From JAJECS01 sp965262745 (GTDB taxonomy: Bacteria; Chloroflexota; UBA11872): a DNA stretch of 64,000 nucleotides. How positions within the stretch are numbered: position 1 is the stretch's first letter; each line of letters starts with the position of its first letter. Positions 50,674-59,745 of this stretch are shown one piece after another. The stretch lies in assembly GCA_965262745.1 (NCBI GenBank), contig OZ253558.1, positions 62,001 through 126,000 of the forward strand, given 5' to 3'. The notes below the pieces were generated by a model that worked only from the letters and a program-made list of their open reading frames with translations, ran no database searches and had not been told where the DNA came from. The position numbers were made by a program, and so were the translations under genes.

Positions 50674-53052
50674 GTGCACCTGTACATTCCGACGGCTGGT
50701 GTCGAAGACGCCACGCCCACCGCCGCGGCGTCGGGCGAGCCGACTGCCCAGGATGCGATCGCTGAGCGGCTGCGCCGATTCGTCCAAGAAGGCATCCGTC
50801 AAGAGTTCCCGGACGCCGAGGCCCAGCCCGTGCACGTGTTCCCGCTGGGGCTGTCGGACGCGACGGGCGAATTCTGGGGCGCGGTCACGGACGGTCCGCA
50901 GCCCTTCAAGCTCACGGCCGATGACGAGGTGCTGAACTTCTTTCACTTCGCGGCTGTGTACCGCCTGGATGAGGGGAACGAGTGGATCGAGGTCGACCGC
51001 CTGGAGATCGAGACGGCCCCACAGCGACCGCTGGTTGACCCGACGCCGACGGGATGGTCGCTGTCCGACGGCGCGCCGGTGGCGTGGATCACGGTACGCG
51101 GCGGCACCGGCGCGCACGCCGGAACGCTGGACATCATCAGGTTTGATGGCGAGACGCTCCGCACGGAGCTCTCATGGTTGAGCGCGCGCCCCAACGCGGG
51201 CGAGGTTGCGGACCTGGACGGCGATGGGACGGTAGAGGTCGTGGTCAACAGCTCCGACCCCTACGTTTTCTGCTACGCCTGCGCGGTTGAACTCAAGCGT
51301 GAAATCCTCTATTGGTGGAATGGTTCACGGCTAGTCCCCGTGGACCTGCGCGCCCCTATCACGAACGTGCCCGATGGTGTCGCTGACCAGGTCGATGAGG
51401 TTGTGGCGCTTGCGCAGGCGGGTCTGTGGCGGGAAGCGGCGCTGGCGGCAATCGCCACAGCCAAGCAGGTCCCCGAGAGCGCGGAGGTCCGCTGGCTCTC
51501 GGTTCTGGTCAACCGGACCGCCGCGGCGCGACTGATCCATGCCGGATCGATAGCACAGCCGTTGCTGACCATGGTGTTCGCCGGCGAATACGGCGCGGCC
51601 GCCGATCTTATGCGCGCGCTCGACCCGGTGCAGGCGTTCGCGCTCGACGGGCCGCTCATCGTCGACACGGAGGCGGAACGCGACCTTTCAACCATGGCCA
51701 CCCAGCTGCTCGACCACACGACGCGGGCGCTGGCTGCCGCCCCGGACCGGGCCGAGATCCACGCCGTGCACGCGCTCGCTCTCACGCTGGCTTCTCCCGA
51801 TGATCTTGCCGAGGCGCGGGCCGCCATCCAGCGGGCCGCGGAGCTGGCGCCCGATGACGCGTTCTACGAGGCCGGGCGCGCATTCCTCGCAGATGCGCAG
51901 CAGGCCCCCGGCACACCCCCGACCCCGCCTGACGGCCCGGACCCCATCCTGCCCGGCCCGTCACCCGAGTTCTTTGCCGAGGGCTACTTGCTCGGGAGTG
52001 GCGATCGCGGCAGGCACGTCAAGGCCCTGCATCAGCGGTTGGCGTGCCTCCGGGTGCCGGGATTCAATGACCCCGGACGGTATTTCGACGAATATCACGA
52101 GCCCACGCGGCAAGCCGTGGTGCGGTTCCAGGCGGACCGCGGGCTCACTCCCACGGGCGTTGTCGGCGCGGTCACCTGGAACGCGATCGAGGAGGCCGCC
52201 GCCGCGTCGCCTGATTGCAACGGGCAAGCGCTGGCCCTACCTCCCAACGCCCACTACGTTCTCGCCGGTGATGCACCGGTCGACGATGCATTGGCCGACA
52301 ACCAACCGGCCGACGAAGAAGCGGCCGACGCGGAAGCGGCCGACGACCAGCTCGCCGATGTCGCGAGCCGCCCCTCCTATGGGGCAGCCGGGCAGCCGGT
52401 GGTCTATCTGACTTTTGATGACGGCCCGCACGCGGCGTACACCCTGCCCATGCTGGAGATTCTGTCGCGGTACAACGCCGTCGGCACGTTCTTCGTGTTG
52501 GGCGTGCAGGTTCAGCGCTTTCCCGAGGCGTTAGAGCAGGTGGTTGCGGGCGGCCATCAGGTCGCGAGCCACACCGTGAACCATCCGTCGCTGGCGAATC
52601 TCACGCGGGAGGAATTCATTGGCGAGGTGGTCGGCGGGGACGAGGCGATCCGGGCAGTCGTCGGCGACCGCGCCGACCCGCTCCGCTGCTTGCGTCCACC
52701 CTACGGCGCCGTCGATGCGCGCACGGCTCCACTTGCCGCCGAGCTGGGGAAAGCGATCGTGATGTGGGATGTCGACCCGCAGGACTGGCGGCAACCGGGT
52801 GCGGGGCAAATCGCTTCCTACGTCCTGTCCCACGCCTCTCCGGGAGCGATCATTCTCATGCACGACGGCGGCGGCGGCCGCAGCCAGACCGTCGCCGCAC
52901 TCGAAACGGTCCTCGCCGAGCTTTCCTCGCGTGGGTACGAGTTTCGCAGCATCCCGGGATGTGGCGGCGAACATGCCAGCCCCGAAGCCACGACCGCTCC
53001 GAGCGACGGCGAACCTGCCAGCGCCGACGCTACGGCCGCGCCGAGCGGCTGA
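50674..53052 (+). CDS. Polysaccharide deacetylase with peptidoglycan-binding domain
   Basis: The frame is open for 792 codons from GTG 50674, which lies inside a Pro/Thr linker; the native start was probably ATG 50390. Residues ~20-230 are an unknown domain and ~230-410 look TPR-like. At ~437-510 a PGBD-type domain is seen (RGRHVKALHQRLACLRVPGF). From ~575 comes the NodB deacetylase: TFDDGP, SHTVNHP (zinc), RPPYG, DVDPQDW and LMHDGG. It would deacetylate cell-wall glycans outside the membrane. Without its signal peptide the product would stay in the cytoplasm, so the gene may be inactive. Confidence 0.88.
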   Translation: MHLYIPTAGVEDATPTAAASGEPTAQDAIAERLRRFVQEGIRQEFPDAEAQPVHVFPLGLSDATGEFWGAVTDGPQPFKLTADDEVLNFFHFAAVYRLDEGNEWIEVDRLEIETAPQRPLVDPTPTGWSLSDGAPVAWITVRGGTGAHAGTLDIIRFDGETLRTELSWLSARPNAGEVADLDGDGTVEVVVNSSDPYVFCYACAVELKREILYWWNGSRLVPVDLRAPITNVPDGVADQVDEVVALAQAGLWREAALAAIATAKQVPESAEVRWLSVLVNRTAAARLIHAGSIAQPLLTMVFAGEYGAAADLMRALDPVQAFALDGPLIVDTEAERDLSTMATQLLDHTTRALAAAPDRAEIHAVHALALTLASPDDLAEARAAIQRAAELAPDDAFYEAGRAFLADAQQAPGTPPTPPDGPDPILPGPSPEFFAEGYLLGSGDRGRHVKALHQRLACLRVPGFNDPGRYFDEYHEPTRQAVVRFQADRGLTPTGVVGAVTWNAIEEAAAASPDCNGQALALPPNAHYVLAGDAPVDDALADNQPADEEAADAEAADDQLADVASRPSYGAAGQPVVYLTFDDGPHAAYTLPMLEILSRYNAVGTFFVLGVQVQRFPEALEQVVAGGHQVASHTVNHPSLANLTREEFIGEVVGGDEAIRAVVGDRADPLRCLRPPYGAVDARTAPLAAELGKAIVMWDVDPQDWRQPGAGQIASYVLSHASPGAIILMHDGGGGRSQTVAALETVLAELSSRGYEFRSIPGCGGEHASPEATTAPSDGEPASADATAAPSG

Positions 53053-53133
53053 GCTAGGAAGCCGGACCGTTCCCCGGCGCGCTAGGCTGACGCCATAGCA
53101 CGCCGCCAGTGCTGCCAACGACAGGCGCCCGGC

Positions 53134-54738
53134 ATGGACGATCGTCCCGCCCGTCTAGGCCGCAAACGTGCTCCGGACCCCCAACCATCGGCCGAGCGAC
53201 CTCCGCCGGTCGAGGTCCGCCAGCTCAACAAGCGCTACAAGAACGGCCCGTGGGCCAACCAGGACATATCGCTCACCGTCGAGTGGGGCGAAGCGCTGGG
53301 CGTCATGGGGCCGAACGGCGCCGGTAAGACCACGCTCGTGCGGCAAATCACGACGGAGCTTGTGCCGACGTCGGGCCAGGTGCGCGTCCTCGACATCGAC
53401 GCCGTCACTCACCCAGACGAGGTCAAGGCGTGCATTGGGGTGGTGCCGCAAGAGGCTCAACTCTTTGATGGACTCTCGGTCCACCAGCACTTGCGTATCT
53501 TCGGCAAGTTGCGCGGACTGTCACGGCGTGACGCTCGGCAACGCGCCGACGAACTGATCGATCACCTCGATCTGGAACGCTACCGCGCTACCACGAGTAG
53601 CAGACTGTCGGGCGGCCTGCGCCGCCGGCTGCTGGTCGGCATTGCGCTGCTGGCGGAGCCGGATGTGTTGATCTTGGACGAACCCACGGTTGGCTTGGAC
53701 GTTGAGTCACGCCACGGGCTCTGGGACGTCATCCGGAGCTACCGCGAACGAGACGCCGCCGTCCTGCTGACCACCCACTACATGGAGGAAGCGGAGACGC
53801 TCTGCGACCGCATCGGCATCATCCAAGAAGGCCGGTTGATTGCCCTTGACACGGTTGCGAACTTGCGCGCGTCCATCGGGCACGAATACAAGCTGGTCTA
53901 CGAGACGGCCGAGGGCCGTCAGACCGTGTATGGCAACGACGACTCATCGCTGGCCGCCCAAGTGCGCGCTGAGGGCGTCGACGAGTACGCGGTCATGCGA
54001 ACCACATTGGAAGACGTCTACCTGGCGCTGACGCAGGCAACCCGCGAAGGGACCGACGCCGATGGCGCGAGCAGACGCGCTCAACACCCGAGGCCCACGA
54101 AAGTTCGTCAGCGACGCCTTCGCCGTGTTGGAGCTCCATGCGCTGCCAATGATTCGCCAGTGGTATCTCATCGTGGGCGTCTCAGTGATGTTTCCAATCC
54201 CGATGTTCTATGTCTTTCAGGCCATCGCTCCAGACGACCCAGCCATATGGCAGCGCTTGGTGGCTGGAACGCTGATCTTCGGTGTGGCCTTCAGCACCGC
54301 CATGCTGGTCGGGCAGCAAATCGTGGCGCAACGCTTCCTGGGCCATCTGAAGCTCATCATCACCATGCCCGTCTCCAAGAGCGCCTATGTCGCCGGCACC
54401 CTTGCGTTCACGTCGGTTGCCGGCGTCTTGTCCACGATATTCCTGCTGGGGTTCGCGTTCGTCGCCGGTGTCGAGATCAACCCCACGTGGACGCTGGCCC
54501 CCGCCCTGTTGCTGACGGTGCTGGTGCTGGCCGGAATCGTGCTGTTCGTCATGAGCTTCGCGCCCTCGCTGCAGGTGGGAAACCTCATCGCCAGCCTGGT
54601 TGCCATCGTGCTGGTGATCATCTCGCCGGTGTATTTCACGATGGAGGCGGCGCCCTTGCCGCTGCGCTGGTTCGGATACGTCTCGCCGCTGCGCTACGCC
54701 GCGGATGCGATCGCCGCATCGCTCGGAGGCCGCGTTGA
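53134..54738 (+). CDS. ABC-2 exporter ATP-binding protein, normal stop codon missing
   Basis: Residues 1-310 are a normal DrrA-like ATPase: Walker A GPNGAGKTTL (59-68), signature LSGGLRRRL, Walker B VLILDEPTVGLDV, switch THYMEEAET. Relatives end near LEDVYLALTQATRE, about where the permease gene starts (54062). Here the frame has no stop and runs 677 more bases in another frame of the permease gene, giving an arginine/histidine-rich tail of over 200 residues with no domain. A small deletion or point mutation near 54050-54060 probably removed the stop. The true functional end is about 54060. Confidence 0.8.
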   Translation: MDDRPARLGRKRAPDPQPSAERPPPVEVRQLNKRYKNGPWANQDISLTVEWGEALGVMGPNGAGKTTLVRQITTELVPTSGQVRVLDIDAVTHPDEVKACIGVVPQEAQLFDGLSVHQHLRIFGKLRGLSRRDARQRADELIDHLDLERYRATTSSRLSGGLRRRLLVGIALLAEPDVLILDEPTVGLDVESRHGLWDVIRSYRERDAAVLLTTHYMEEAETLCDRIGIIQEGRLIALDTVANLRASIGHEYKLVYETAEGRQTVYGNDDSSLAAQVRAEGVDEYAVMRTTLEDVYLALTQATREGTDADGASRRAQHPRPTKVRQRRLRRVGAPCAANDSPVVSHRGRLSDVSNPDVLCLSGHRSRRPSHMAALGGWNADLRCGLQHRHAGRAANRGATLPGPSEAHHHHARLQERLCRRHPCVHVGCRRLVHDIPAGVRVRRRCRDQPHVDAGPRPVADGAGAGRNRAVRHELRALAAGGKPHRQPGCHRAGDHLAGVFHDGGGALAAALVRIRLAAALRRGCDRRIARRPR

Positions 54739-54826
54739 CATCGGGCTTGAGTTGGGCATCCTCACGGCCTATACGCTAGGCGCTATGGGCCTCGGACTGT
54801 GGCGGCTGCCCTGGCGCGAGACGTAG
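54062..54826 (+). CDS. ABC-2 type exporter permease
   Basis: The 254-aa protein has about six membrane segments (MIRQWYLIVGVSVMFPIPMF, LLLTVLVLAGIVLFVMSFAP, NLIASLVAIVLVIISPVYFT) and the ABC-2 pattern PLPLRWFGYVSPLRYAADAI. It pairs with the ATPase at 53134. ATG 54062 overlaps the ATPase frame. The 3' end overlaps the convergent HyuA-like gene by 51 bases, an unusually large convergent overlap. Confidence 0.88.
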   Translation: MARADALNTRGPRKFVSDAFAVLELHALPMIRQWYLIVGVSVMFPIPMFYVFQAIAPDDPAIWQRLVAGTLIFGVAFSTAMLVGQQIVAQRFLGHLKLIITMPVSKSAYVAGTLAFTSVAGVLSTIFLLGFAFVAGVEINPTWTLAPALLLTVLVLAGIVLFVMSFAPSLQVGNLIASLVAIVLVIISPVYFTMEAAPLPLRWFGYVSPLRYAADAIAASLGGRVDIGLELGILTAYTLGAMGLGLWRLPWRET

Positions 54827-56395
54827 AGGGTCCACGCCGGCCGGAGCCGGCGGGCCCGACAAGACGATGTCCCCAAGAACCTTCGCCCGTACGCGACGCG
54901 AGTTGCCCGGCAGATAGGCCAGCGGCAGATCCTCGACTTCGATGAGATCCAGGGTGTCTGGATCGGCCCCCGCCGCGATCGCGTCCGTCCGGGCGCCGGC
55001 CGTCGCTGCCGCGATGGCCTCGTCGCGCGGCACGTCGCGATAGATCCGGTCGGATTCACCGCTGACCTGGGCCATCGCTGCGCCCACGGCGTTGGCCACC
55101 GGCGCGTGCGGTACACGTACGGTGTCGCTCGTGCCGGCCAGACCATCCGGCACCAGGAAGGAGCCGCCGCCGACGGCGATCACCGGCCTGGGCTCGGCGT
55201 CTGGCCGCATGCGATCGATGGCGTCCTCGAGCCTGGCGCGGATCGTGGCCATGGCCTCACCGACCAAGCCGGCCGGCAAATCGGCGACGCGGCTCGGATC
55301 GCCCAGGGACGATGCTCCGGCAGCAACCGCGACATCGGTGCACGTGGTGACGTCTCCACCGAACACGCGGGCAAGCTCCGTCAGCCGGAAGCCCACGCTC
55401 TCCGGACCAACGGTCAGCGGCGACGCCGTGACCTTCGACCCTCCCCCCAGCGGCAACGACAGCAGGTCCGGCATCTGAAATAGCGTGCGCACGCCGCCAA
55501 TCTCGACCACGCGGTTGGCTTGACGCGGAAGGCCGTGACGGAGATAGCCGATGTCGGTCGTCGTCCCGCCGACGTCGATGACGAGCGCGTCCGGCGTGTT
55601 CGAGAGAAACGCCGCGCCGCGCATGCTGTTGGTAGGCCCGGAAGCCACGCTCAGGATCGGAAGATCCATCGCCCGCTCAATCCGCGCGATGGTCCCGTCG
55701 TTCTGGGTGAGGTATACCGGCACGTCAATCGTGACCTTCCGCAGACCCTGCCGAAACGCCGCCATCGTCCTGCGCGCCAGGCCGACGAGGCTGGCGTTGA
55801 GGATGGTGACGTTCTCGCGCGGGAGCAGGCCGATGCGCCCCAGGCGATGCGACAGCGTGACGCTGACCTCGGGACACACGCTGCGCACGATCTGATGTGC
55901 GTGTTCCTCCAGGGATGCGTCGAGCGGTGAGAACACGGACGCGATCGCGACGGCTCGGATTCCGGCTTCCCGGATCTCACGCGCCGCGGACTCCACCGCC
56001 CCGGCATCGAACTCGACGATTGGGCGGCCGTCATATTCATGGCCGCCGCGAACCATGAAGTGCCGCGCGTGGATGGCCGCGGCAAGATCGGGCGGCCAAT
56101 CGGTGAACGGCTCCAAGAAGGCGGTCGCCGGCAGCCCGATGCGGATGGCGGCGGTCGGCGTCAGTCCGCGCCGCTCGACGATGGCGTTGGTGAAGTGCGT
56201 CGTGCCCAGCATCACGGCGTCGACGCGCCGCGCCTCCGGTCCGGCAATCTCAATCAGCTCCGCAAGCGCCGCCGAGATGCCCGAGCTCACGTCCGCCGTG
56301 GTGGCCGTCTTGACATAACGGACCACCGCGCGGTCATGGAGCAGAACCGCGTCGGTGCTGGTCCCGCCAACGTCGATCCCGATGACGTTCAACAA
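54776..56395 (-). CDS. Hydantoinase/oxoprolinase family protein (HyuA-like)
   Basis: The 539-aa protein begins MLNVIGIDVGGTSTDAVLLH, the ASKHA-type nucleotide-binding motif of HyuA, followed by HFTNAIVERRGLTPTAAIRI and a second phosphate motif VIDVGGTTTDIGYL. GGGSFLVPDG near the end completes the fold. Such proteins are ATP-dependent hydrolases of cyclic imides or acyclic relatives. TTG 56395 is the start and overlaps the DUF917 stop by seven bases; HyuA-DUF917 pairs are a known arrangement. The C-terminal tail overlaps the ABC permease gene on the other strand. Confidence 0.88.
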   Translation of the reverse strand: MLNVIGIDVGGTSTDAVLLHDRAVVRYVKTATTADVSSGISAALAELIEIAGPEARRVDAVMLGTTHFTNAIVERRGLTPTAAIRIGLPATAFLEPFTDWPPDLAAAIHARHFMVRGGHEYDGRPIVEFDAGAVESAAREIREAGIRAVAIASVFSPLDASLEEHAHQIVRSVCPEVSVTLSHRLGRIGLLPRENVTILNASLVGLARRTMAAFRQGLRKVTIDVPVYLTQNDGTIARIERAMDLPILSVASGPTNSMRGAAFLSNTPDALVIDVGGTTTDIGYLRHGLPRQANRVVEIGGVRTLFQMPDLLSLPLGGGSKVTASPLTVGPESVGFRLTELARVFGGDVTTCTDVAVAAGASSLGDPSRVADLPAGLVGEAMATIRARLEDAIDRMRPDAEPRPVIAVGGGSFLVPDGLAGTSDTVRVPHAPVANAVGAAMAQVSGESDRIYRDVPRDEAIAAATAGARTDAIAAGADPDTLDLIEVEDLPLAYLPGNSRRVRAKVLGDIVLSGPPAPAGVDPLRLAPGQPPQSEAHSA

Positions 56396-57519
56396 CAGGC
56401 CTCGGGGTCAAAGAGCGGGTGGAAGTCGAGGTCGTGGCCGAACGCGCGTGGTCCCGTGAGCTCCAGGCCGCGCTCGCTGAGCAGCATCGGCGGCGCCGGG
56501 AGCGCGATCACGGCCAGCCGCTGTCCAAAACGCACCACTTCCGTGCCCACCGCCTCGCCGGACTCCTCATCGAGCACGCAAATCAGGTCAGGCGTGGTTG
56601 CGCACGGTTGGTCGTTCAGCCAGGCCACGGTGAACTCGTTTTGGAAGGCAATGCGCATGTCGGCGCCGGCGTGGGCCTCCAGACCCGCGATGTCAAGACG
56701 GCCCCGGAGGTAGCCATCGGTGGTTTGGCGCTCCACGTCCGTGACCTTGCCGCGCAGCAGCTCGATGCCGCCTTCCGCATCCAGCAGCTCAGCCACCGGA
56801 TCGCGGTGCATGGCTTGGGCGCGCCTGATGGTCCGTCCAATGCGCAGGGCCTTGCTGACCGTGTGCAGATGCGAGCCGGTCTTCACCTCGTGCCCGGTTC
56901 GCGGCGGGTTGCAGGTCGCGGCGATCGCGCCCAACTCGGTGCAGGCGCGGCGACGGATTCGCTCAAGCCACTTCCAGTCCGCCGCCTCCGAGATGATCAC
57001 GGTATTTGGCCGGATGTCGGCCATCACCAGCGGATAGCAGGTGAAGTCTTTGACCGCGAAGCTCGTCATCTGCGCTTCGGGGAAGGCGCGGCCCATGGCG
57101 TCGGCGTCCACGACCGGCAGACCGAGCGTGGCCGCCGCCATCAGCGGCTGGAACGCATTCCCGCCGCCAATCTCCCAGGGCATCACGGCCGTGAACCGGA
57201 TGCCGGCGTACTCCTCCATGACCCGGATCGCCCGCGTGACCGTTGCCGGATCGGTCAGCCGCTCCTCCGCGGGCATCGGTGACCCCATCTGATTGACGGC
57301 GGCGACAAATGCGTCATCCGGCAGGTCCATCGGGTCGATGACCTCAACCACGCGGCCTTCCGCATAGAGCTTCTTCAGGCAGAGATACCCGTAGTAGGGG
57401 TCGCCGCCGCCGCCGGTGCCGAGAACCCAGGTGCCAACGCGCAAGGCTTCGATATCGACCTCGGTCAGCGTCGTCCGTGCGACACCGTCGAGGTCGTAGG
57501 GAACCTGGCCGTCATTCAC
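56389..57519 (-). CDS. DUF917 family protein
   Basis: LRVGTWVLGTGGGGDPYYGY near the N-terminus is the family hallmark, followed by AVNQMGSPMPAEER and EIGGGNAFQPLMAAATLGLP with DADAMGRAFPEAQM. DUF917 proteins accompany HyuA-like ATPases and are thought to act with them on amide or imide substrates; the exact reaction is not known. The start is uncertain. GTG 57519 gives a normal N-terminus; the frame is open to ATG 57648, but the extra 43 residues look unlike the family. It is the first gene of the DUF917-HyuA operon, divergent from the second PhyH-type gene. Confidence 0.85.
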   Translation of the reverse strand: MNDGQVPYDLDGVARTTLTEVDIEALRVGTWVLGTGGGGDPYYGYLCLKKLYAEGRVVEVIDPMDLPDDAFVAAVNQMGSPMPAEERLTDPATVTRAIRVMEEYAGIRFTAVMPWEIGGGNAFQPLMAAATLGLPVVDADAMGRAFPEAQMTSFAVKDFTCYPLVMADIRPNTVIISEAADWKWLERIRRRACTELGAIAATCNPPRTGHEVKTGSHLHTVSKALRIGRTIRRAQAMHRDPVAELLDAEGGIELLRGKVTDVERQTTDGYLRGRLDIAGLEAHAGADMRIAFQNEFTVAWLNDQPCATTPDLICVLDEESGEAVGTEVVRFGQRLAVIALPAPPMLLSERGLELTGPRAFGHDLDFHPLFDPEACC

Positions 57520-57711
57520 GATGAATTGGATCGTACCTGGGGCCCGTAACGAACCTGATCGCCGGCACCAGACCGATCTCCCGGCGGAGGCCGTGGGGCG
57601 CTTCATCAGGAGTGGCTGAAGATCCCGGACCCCGTCACTGGTGACCATGCGCGGCGTAGGCCATACTCCCGCATCAGCGTGAGGTCATCTCCCACAGAAG
57701 GACGAGATCCA

Positions 57712-58791
57712 ATGACCGCGTCTGCCCCGAGCGTGCCCCAAGTGGCGCCCCTGACCGAAAGCCAGATTGCCGAGTTCAAACGCATCGGCTACCTCGTGCT
57801 CCCCGGCGTCATCGATGCCGACCTCTGCCGCCAGGCCCGCGACGAAATGTGGGACACCGTGGCGGCAAACCGGCCCCAAATGAATCGCGACGACCCCTCC
57901 ACCTGGGTTCCCTTCACCGACGAGGAGAAAGCCGGCTACCAGCGGCCTGACGGTGGCGGGGATCCGTACTTCTCCGGCGGGGGCCACCGCATGATCATTC
58001 GCAACGGCGCGGAGGATTTGATGCTCGACATCGGCGCCCGCGCGGTGTGGGACATCGCCGAGCAGATGCTTGGAAAAGGCGAGGTCGTGTTCCCCGGCGG
58101 ACTCGATGCATCCGGATGCACCACCGGCCCTTGCTACATGACCCAAAAAATCGCTGAGGGCATGGAAGTTCACATGGGCCCCAAGCGAGAGACTTGGACG
58201 GGCAAGGGCTCGGGCCAGACGGAACACCTTCGGCTGCCCAAGACCGGTCCCCACTGGATGACCGCGCAGGGCACGCGCGGCATGTACTGCACCCTGCCGA
58301 ACAGCCCGCTCTCGAGCCCGCCCGACTGGCGCGGCGCCCACGCGGGTGAGGGCCTCTACAACACGCGCCAGCTGCTGCAAACCGCGGTCTATTTCGATGA
58401 CGTGCCGCCGGGCGCCGGCGGTTTGACCATCTTTCCGGGCAGCCATACGCGAATCTGGAACTACTGGGAGGCCAAGAACCGCGAGGCGATGGCCGCCGCC
58501 AACGGCGAGGAAGCGACCAGGTTCGTGGGCTACACCGATCCGCCGATCGGGGACCTCAAGGCCGACACGGAACCCGTGATGACCTCTGGACCCGCCGGCT
58601 CCGTGGTCCTGTGGCACACGATCATGCTGCACCTGGCCGGCGGCAATTCATTCAGTGACGTCCTCCGCCAGGCCACGCTCTACGGCTTTCACAAGACGCC
58701 CGAGTGCTGGCCCGACGAACGGCTCATGGCCGGTCCCAAGGGCGACATTTGGGGCAACTGGTCCGATGAAGTTCGGGCGGTGGCGGTGTAG
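57712..58791 (+). CDS. PhyH-type Fe(II)/2-oxoglutarate oxygenase-like enzyme, paralogue 2
   Basis: The 359-aa paralogue of the enzyme at 22730 shares FKRIGYLVLPGVIDADLC, GGGDPYFSGGGHRM, RGMYCTLPNSPL, AVYFDDVPPGAGGLTIFPGS and LWHTIMLHLAG with the distal iron histidine, then the 2OG arginine in VLRQATLYGF. Where relatives have H-x-D it has GAHAGEGLY (His210, Gly212, Glu213). The aspartate is again replaced, here by glycine. Both the loss of the acid and the following glutamate are conserved between the paralogues, so they are under selection. ATG 57712 is the start; the nitrile hydratase operon follows on the same strand. Confidence 0.88.
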   Translation: MTASAPSVPQVAPLTESQIAEFKRIGYLVLPGVIDADLCRQARDEMWDTVAANRPQMNRDDPSTWVPFTDEEKAGYQRPDGGGDPYFSGGGHRMIIRNGAEDLMLDIGARAVWDIAEQMLGKGEVVFPGGLDASGCTTGPCYMTQKIAEGMEVHMGPKRETWTGKGSGQTEHLRLPKTGPHWMTAQGTRGMYCTLPNSPLSSPPDWRGAHAGEGLYNTRQLLQTAVYFDDVPPGAGGLTIFPGSHTRIWNYWEAKNREAMAAANGEEATRFVGYTDPPIGDLKADTEPVMTSGPAGSVVLWHTIMLHLAGGNSFSDVLRQATLYGFHKTPECWPDERLMAGPKGDIWGNWSDEVRAVAV

Positions 58792-58823
58792 CTGACTAGG
58801 AGGCAGTGGGTCACTTTGAGTCC

Positions 58824-58850
58824 GGCATTCCCGCGGGAGCGGGAATCCAG
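58824..58850. repeat. CATTCCCGC-type dispersed repeat, copy C
   Basis: CGGCATTCCCGCGGGAGCGG then GAATCCAG contains a perfect hairpin (ATTCCCGC/GCGGGAAT, loop GGGA). It lies 32 bases after the PhyH-type gene and could help terminate transcription. Confidence 0.75.
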
Positions 58851-59058
58851 CCCTGCGTCCTTAGGCGTCCGGTGTAGGGGGCAAACCTTGTGGTTGCCCT
58901 TTGCGACCCCCTGCGCCCGTGCCGCACAGACGCCATGCCGCACATTGGGGGCATAGTGAGCCACTACCGACTAGGACTCCGCCCACGACGCCGGACCCGG
59001 AAGGCTCGGTAGTGGGCGTGGAGAAAGCGTGAGGTTGAGGCGGAGCGGACCAATCAGA

Positions 59059-59745
59059 ATGAGCGGCATACACGATATGGGCGGCGTTCCAGGTTACGGG
59101 CGCGTGGAGCCTGAAGAGGACGAGCCGGTCTTCCATGGCGAATGGGAGGGCCGGATCTTCGGGCTTGTGATCTCGGTTAAGGACGGCCTCTCGCGCTCGA
59201 GGCTGGAGAGCCTCGACCCCGATGAGTACCTGTCGGGCTACTACCAGCGCTGGATGATTGCCCTTGAGCGCGGCCTCATTGAGCGAGGCGTGCTGAGCGC
59301 GGAGGAGTTGGAGGCAAAGACCAACTGCTTTCGCAATGACCCGGAAGCGAGTCCGACGCGAAACGTCGACGCGGAGCTGACTGAGCGTGTCCGCACGGAC
59401 ATGTACCGACAGCGCCAGCACCGCAGGACGCCCGAACGGCCACCTGCGTTCGAAGTCGGAAACCGCGTGCGAGCCCGCCGTATCCAGCATGGTGGACACA
59501 CGCGCTTGCCTGGATATGTGCAGGGCAAGCGCGGAGTAATACGCGCCATCTATGCCGCCTACGACGTTCCCGATGAGAACCCGGGGGAAGAGGCTACGCC
59601 GGCCCAGCACCTCTACAGTGTCCGGTTCGACGGGGCCGAGGTGTGGGGGGCGTCGGCGGAGTCGGGCACGGCGTTGTACATCGACCTGTGGGAGAGCTAC
59701 CTGGACCCAATCGAGACAACCAGCGCTGAGCGGAGCGACGCGTGA
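59059..59745 (+). CDS. nthB: Nitrile hydratase, beta subunit
   Basis: The start is ATG 59059, giving MSGIHDMGGVPGYGRVEPEE, the standard beta-subunit N-terminus. Typical later segments are SGYYQRWMIALERGLIERGV, FEVGNRVRARRIQHGGHTRL with PGYVQGKRGVI, and the C-terminal SH3-like barrel (LYSVRFDGAEVWG). With the alpha subunit it forms the metalloenzyme that hydrates nitriles to amides. Its stop overlaps the alpha start (4 bases). The beta-before-alpha order is usual for cobalt-type enzymes. Confidence 0.95.
   Translation: MSGIHDMGGVPGYGRVEPEEDEPVFHGEWEGRIFGLVISVKDGLSRSRLESLDPDEYLSGYYQRWMIALERGLIERGVLSAEELEAKTNCFRNDPEASPTRNVDAELTERVRTDMYRQRQHRRTPERPPAFEVGNRVRARRIQHGGHTRLPGYVQGKRGVIRAIYAAYDVPDENPGEEATPAQHLYSVRFDGAEVWGASAESGTALYIDLWESYLDPIETTSAERSDA

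Noticed and set aside
57685..58632. 315-codon minus-strand open frame
   Set aside because: Antisense shadow of the second PhyH-type gene.
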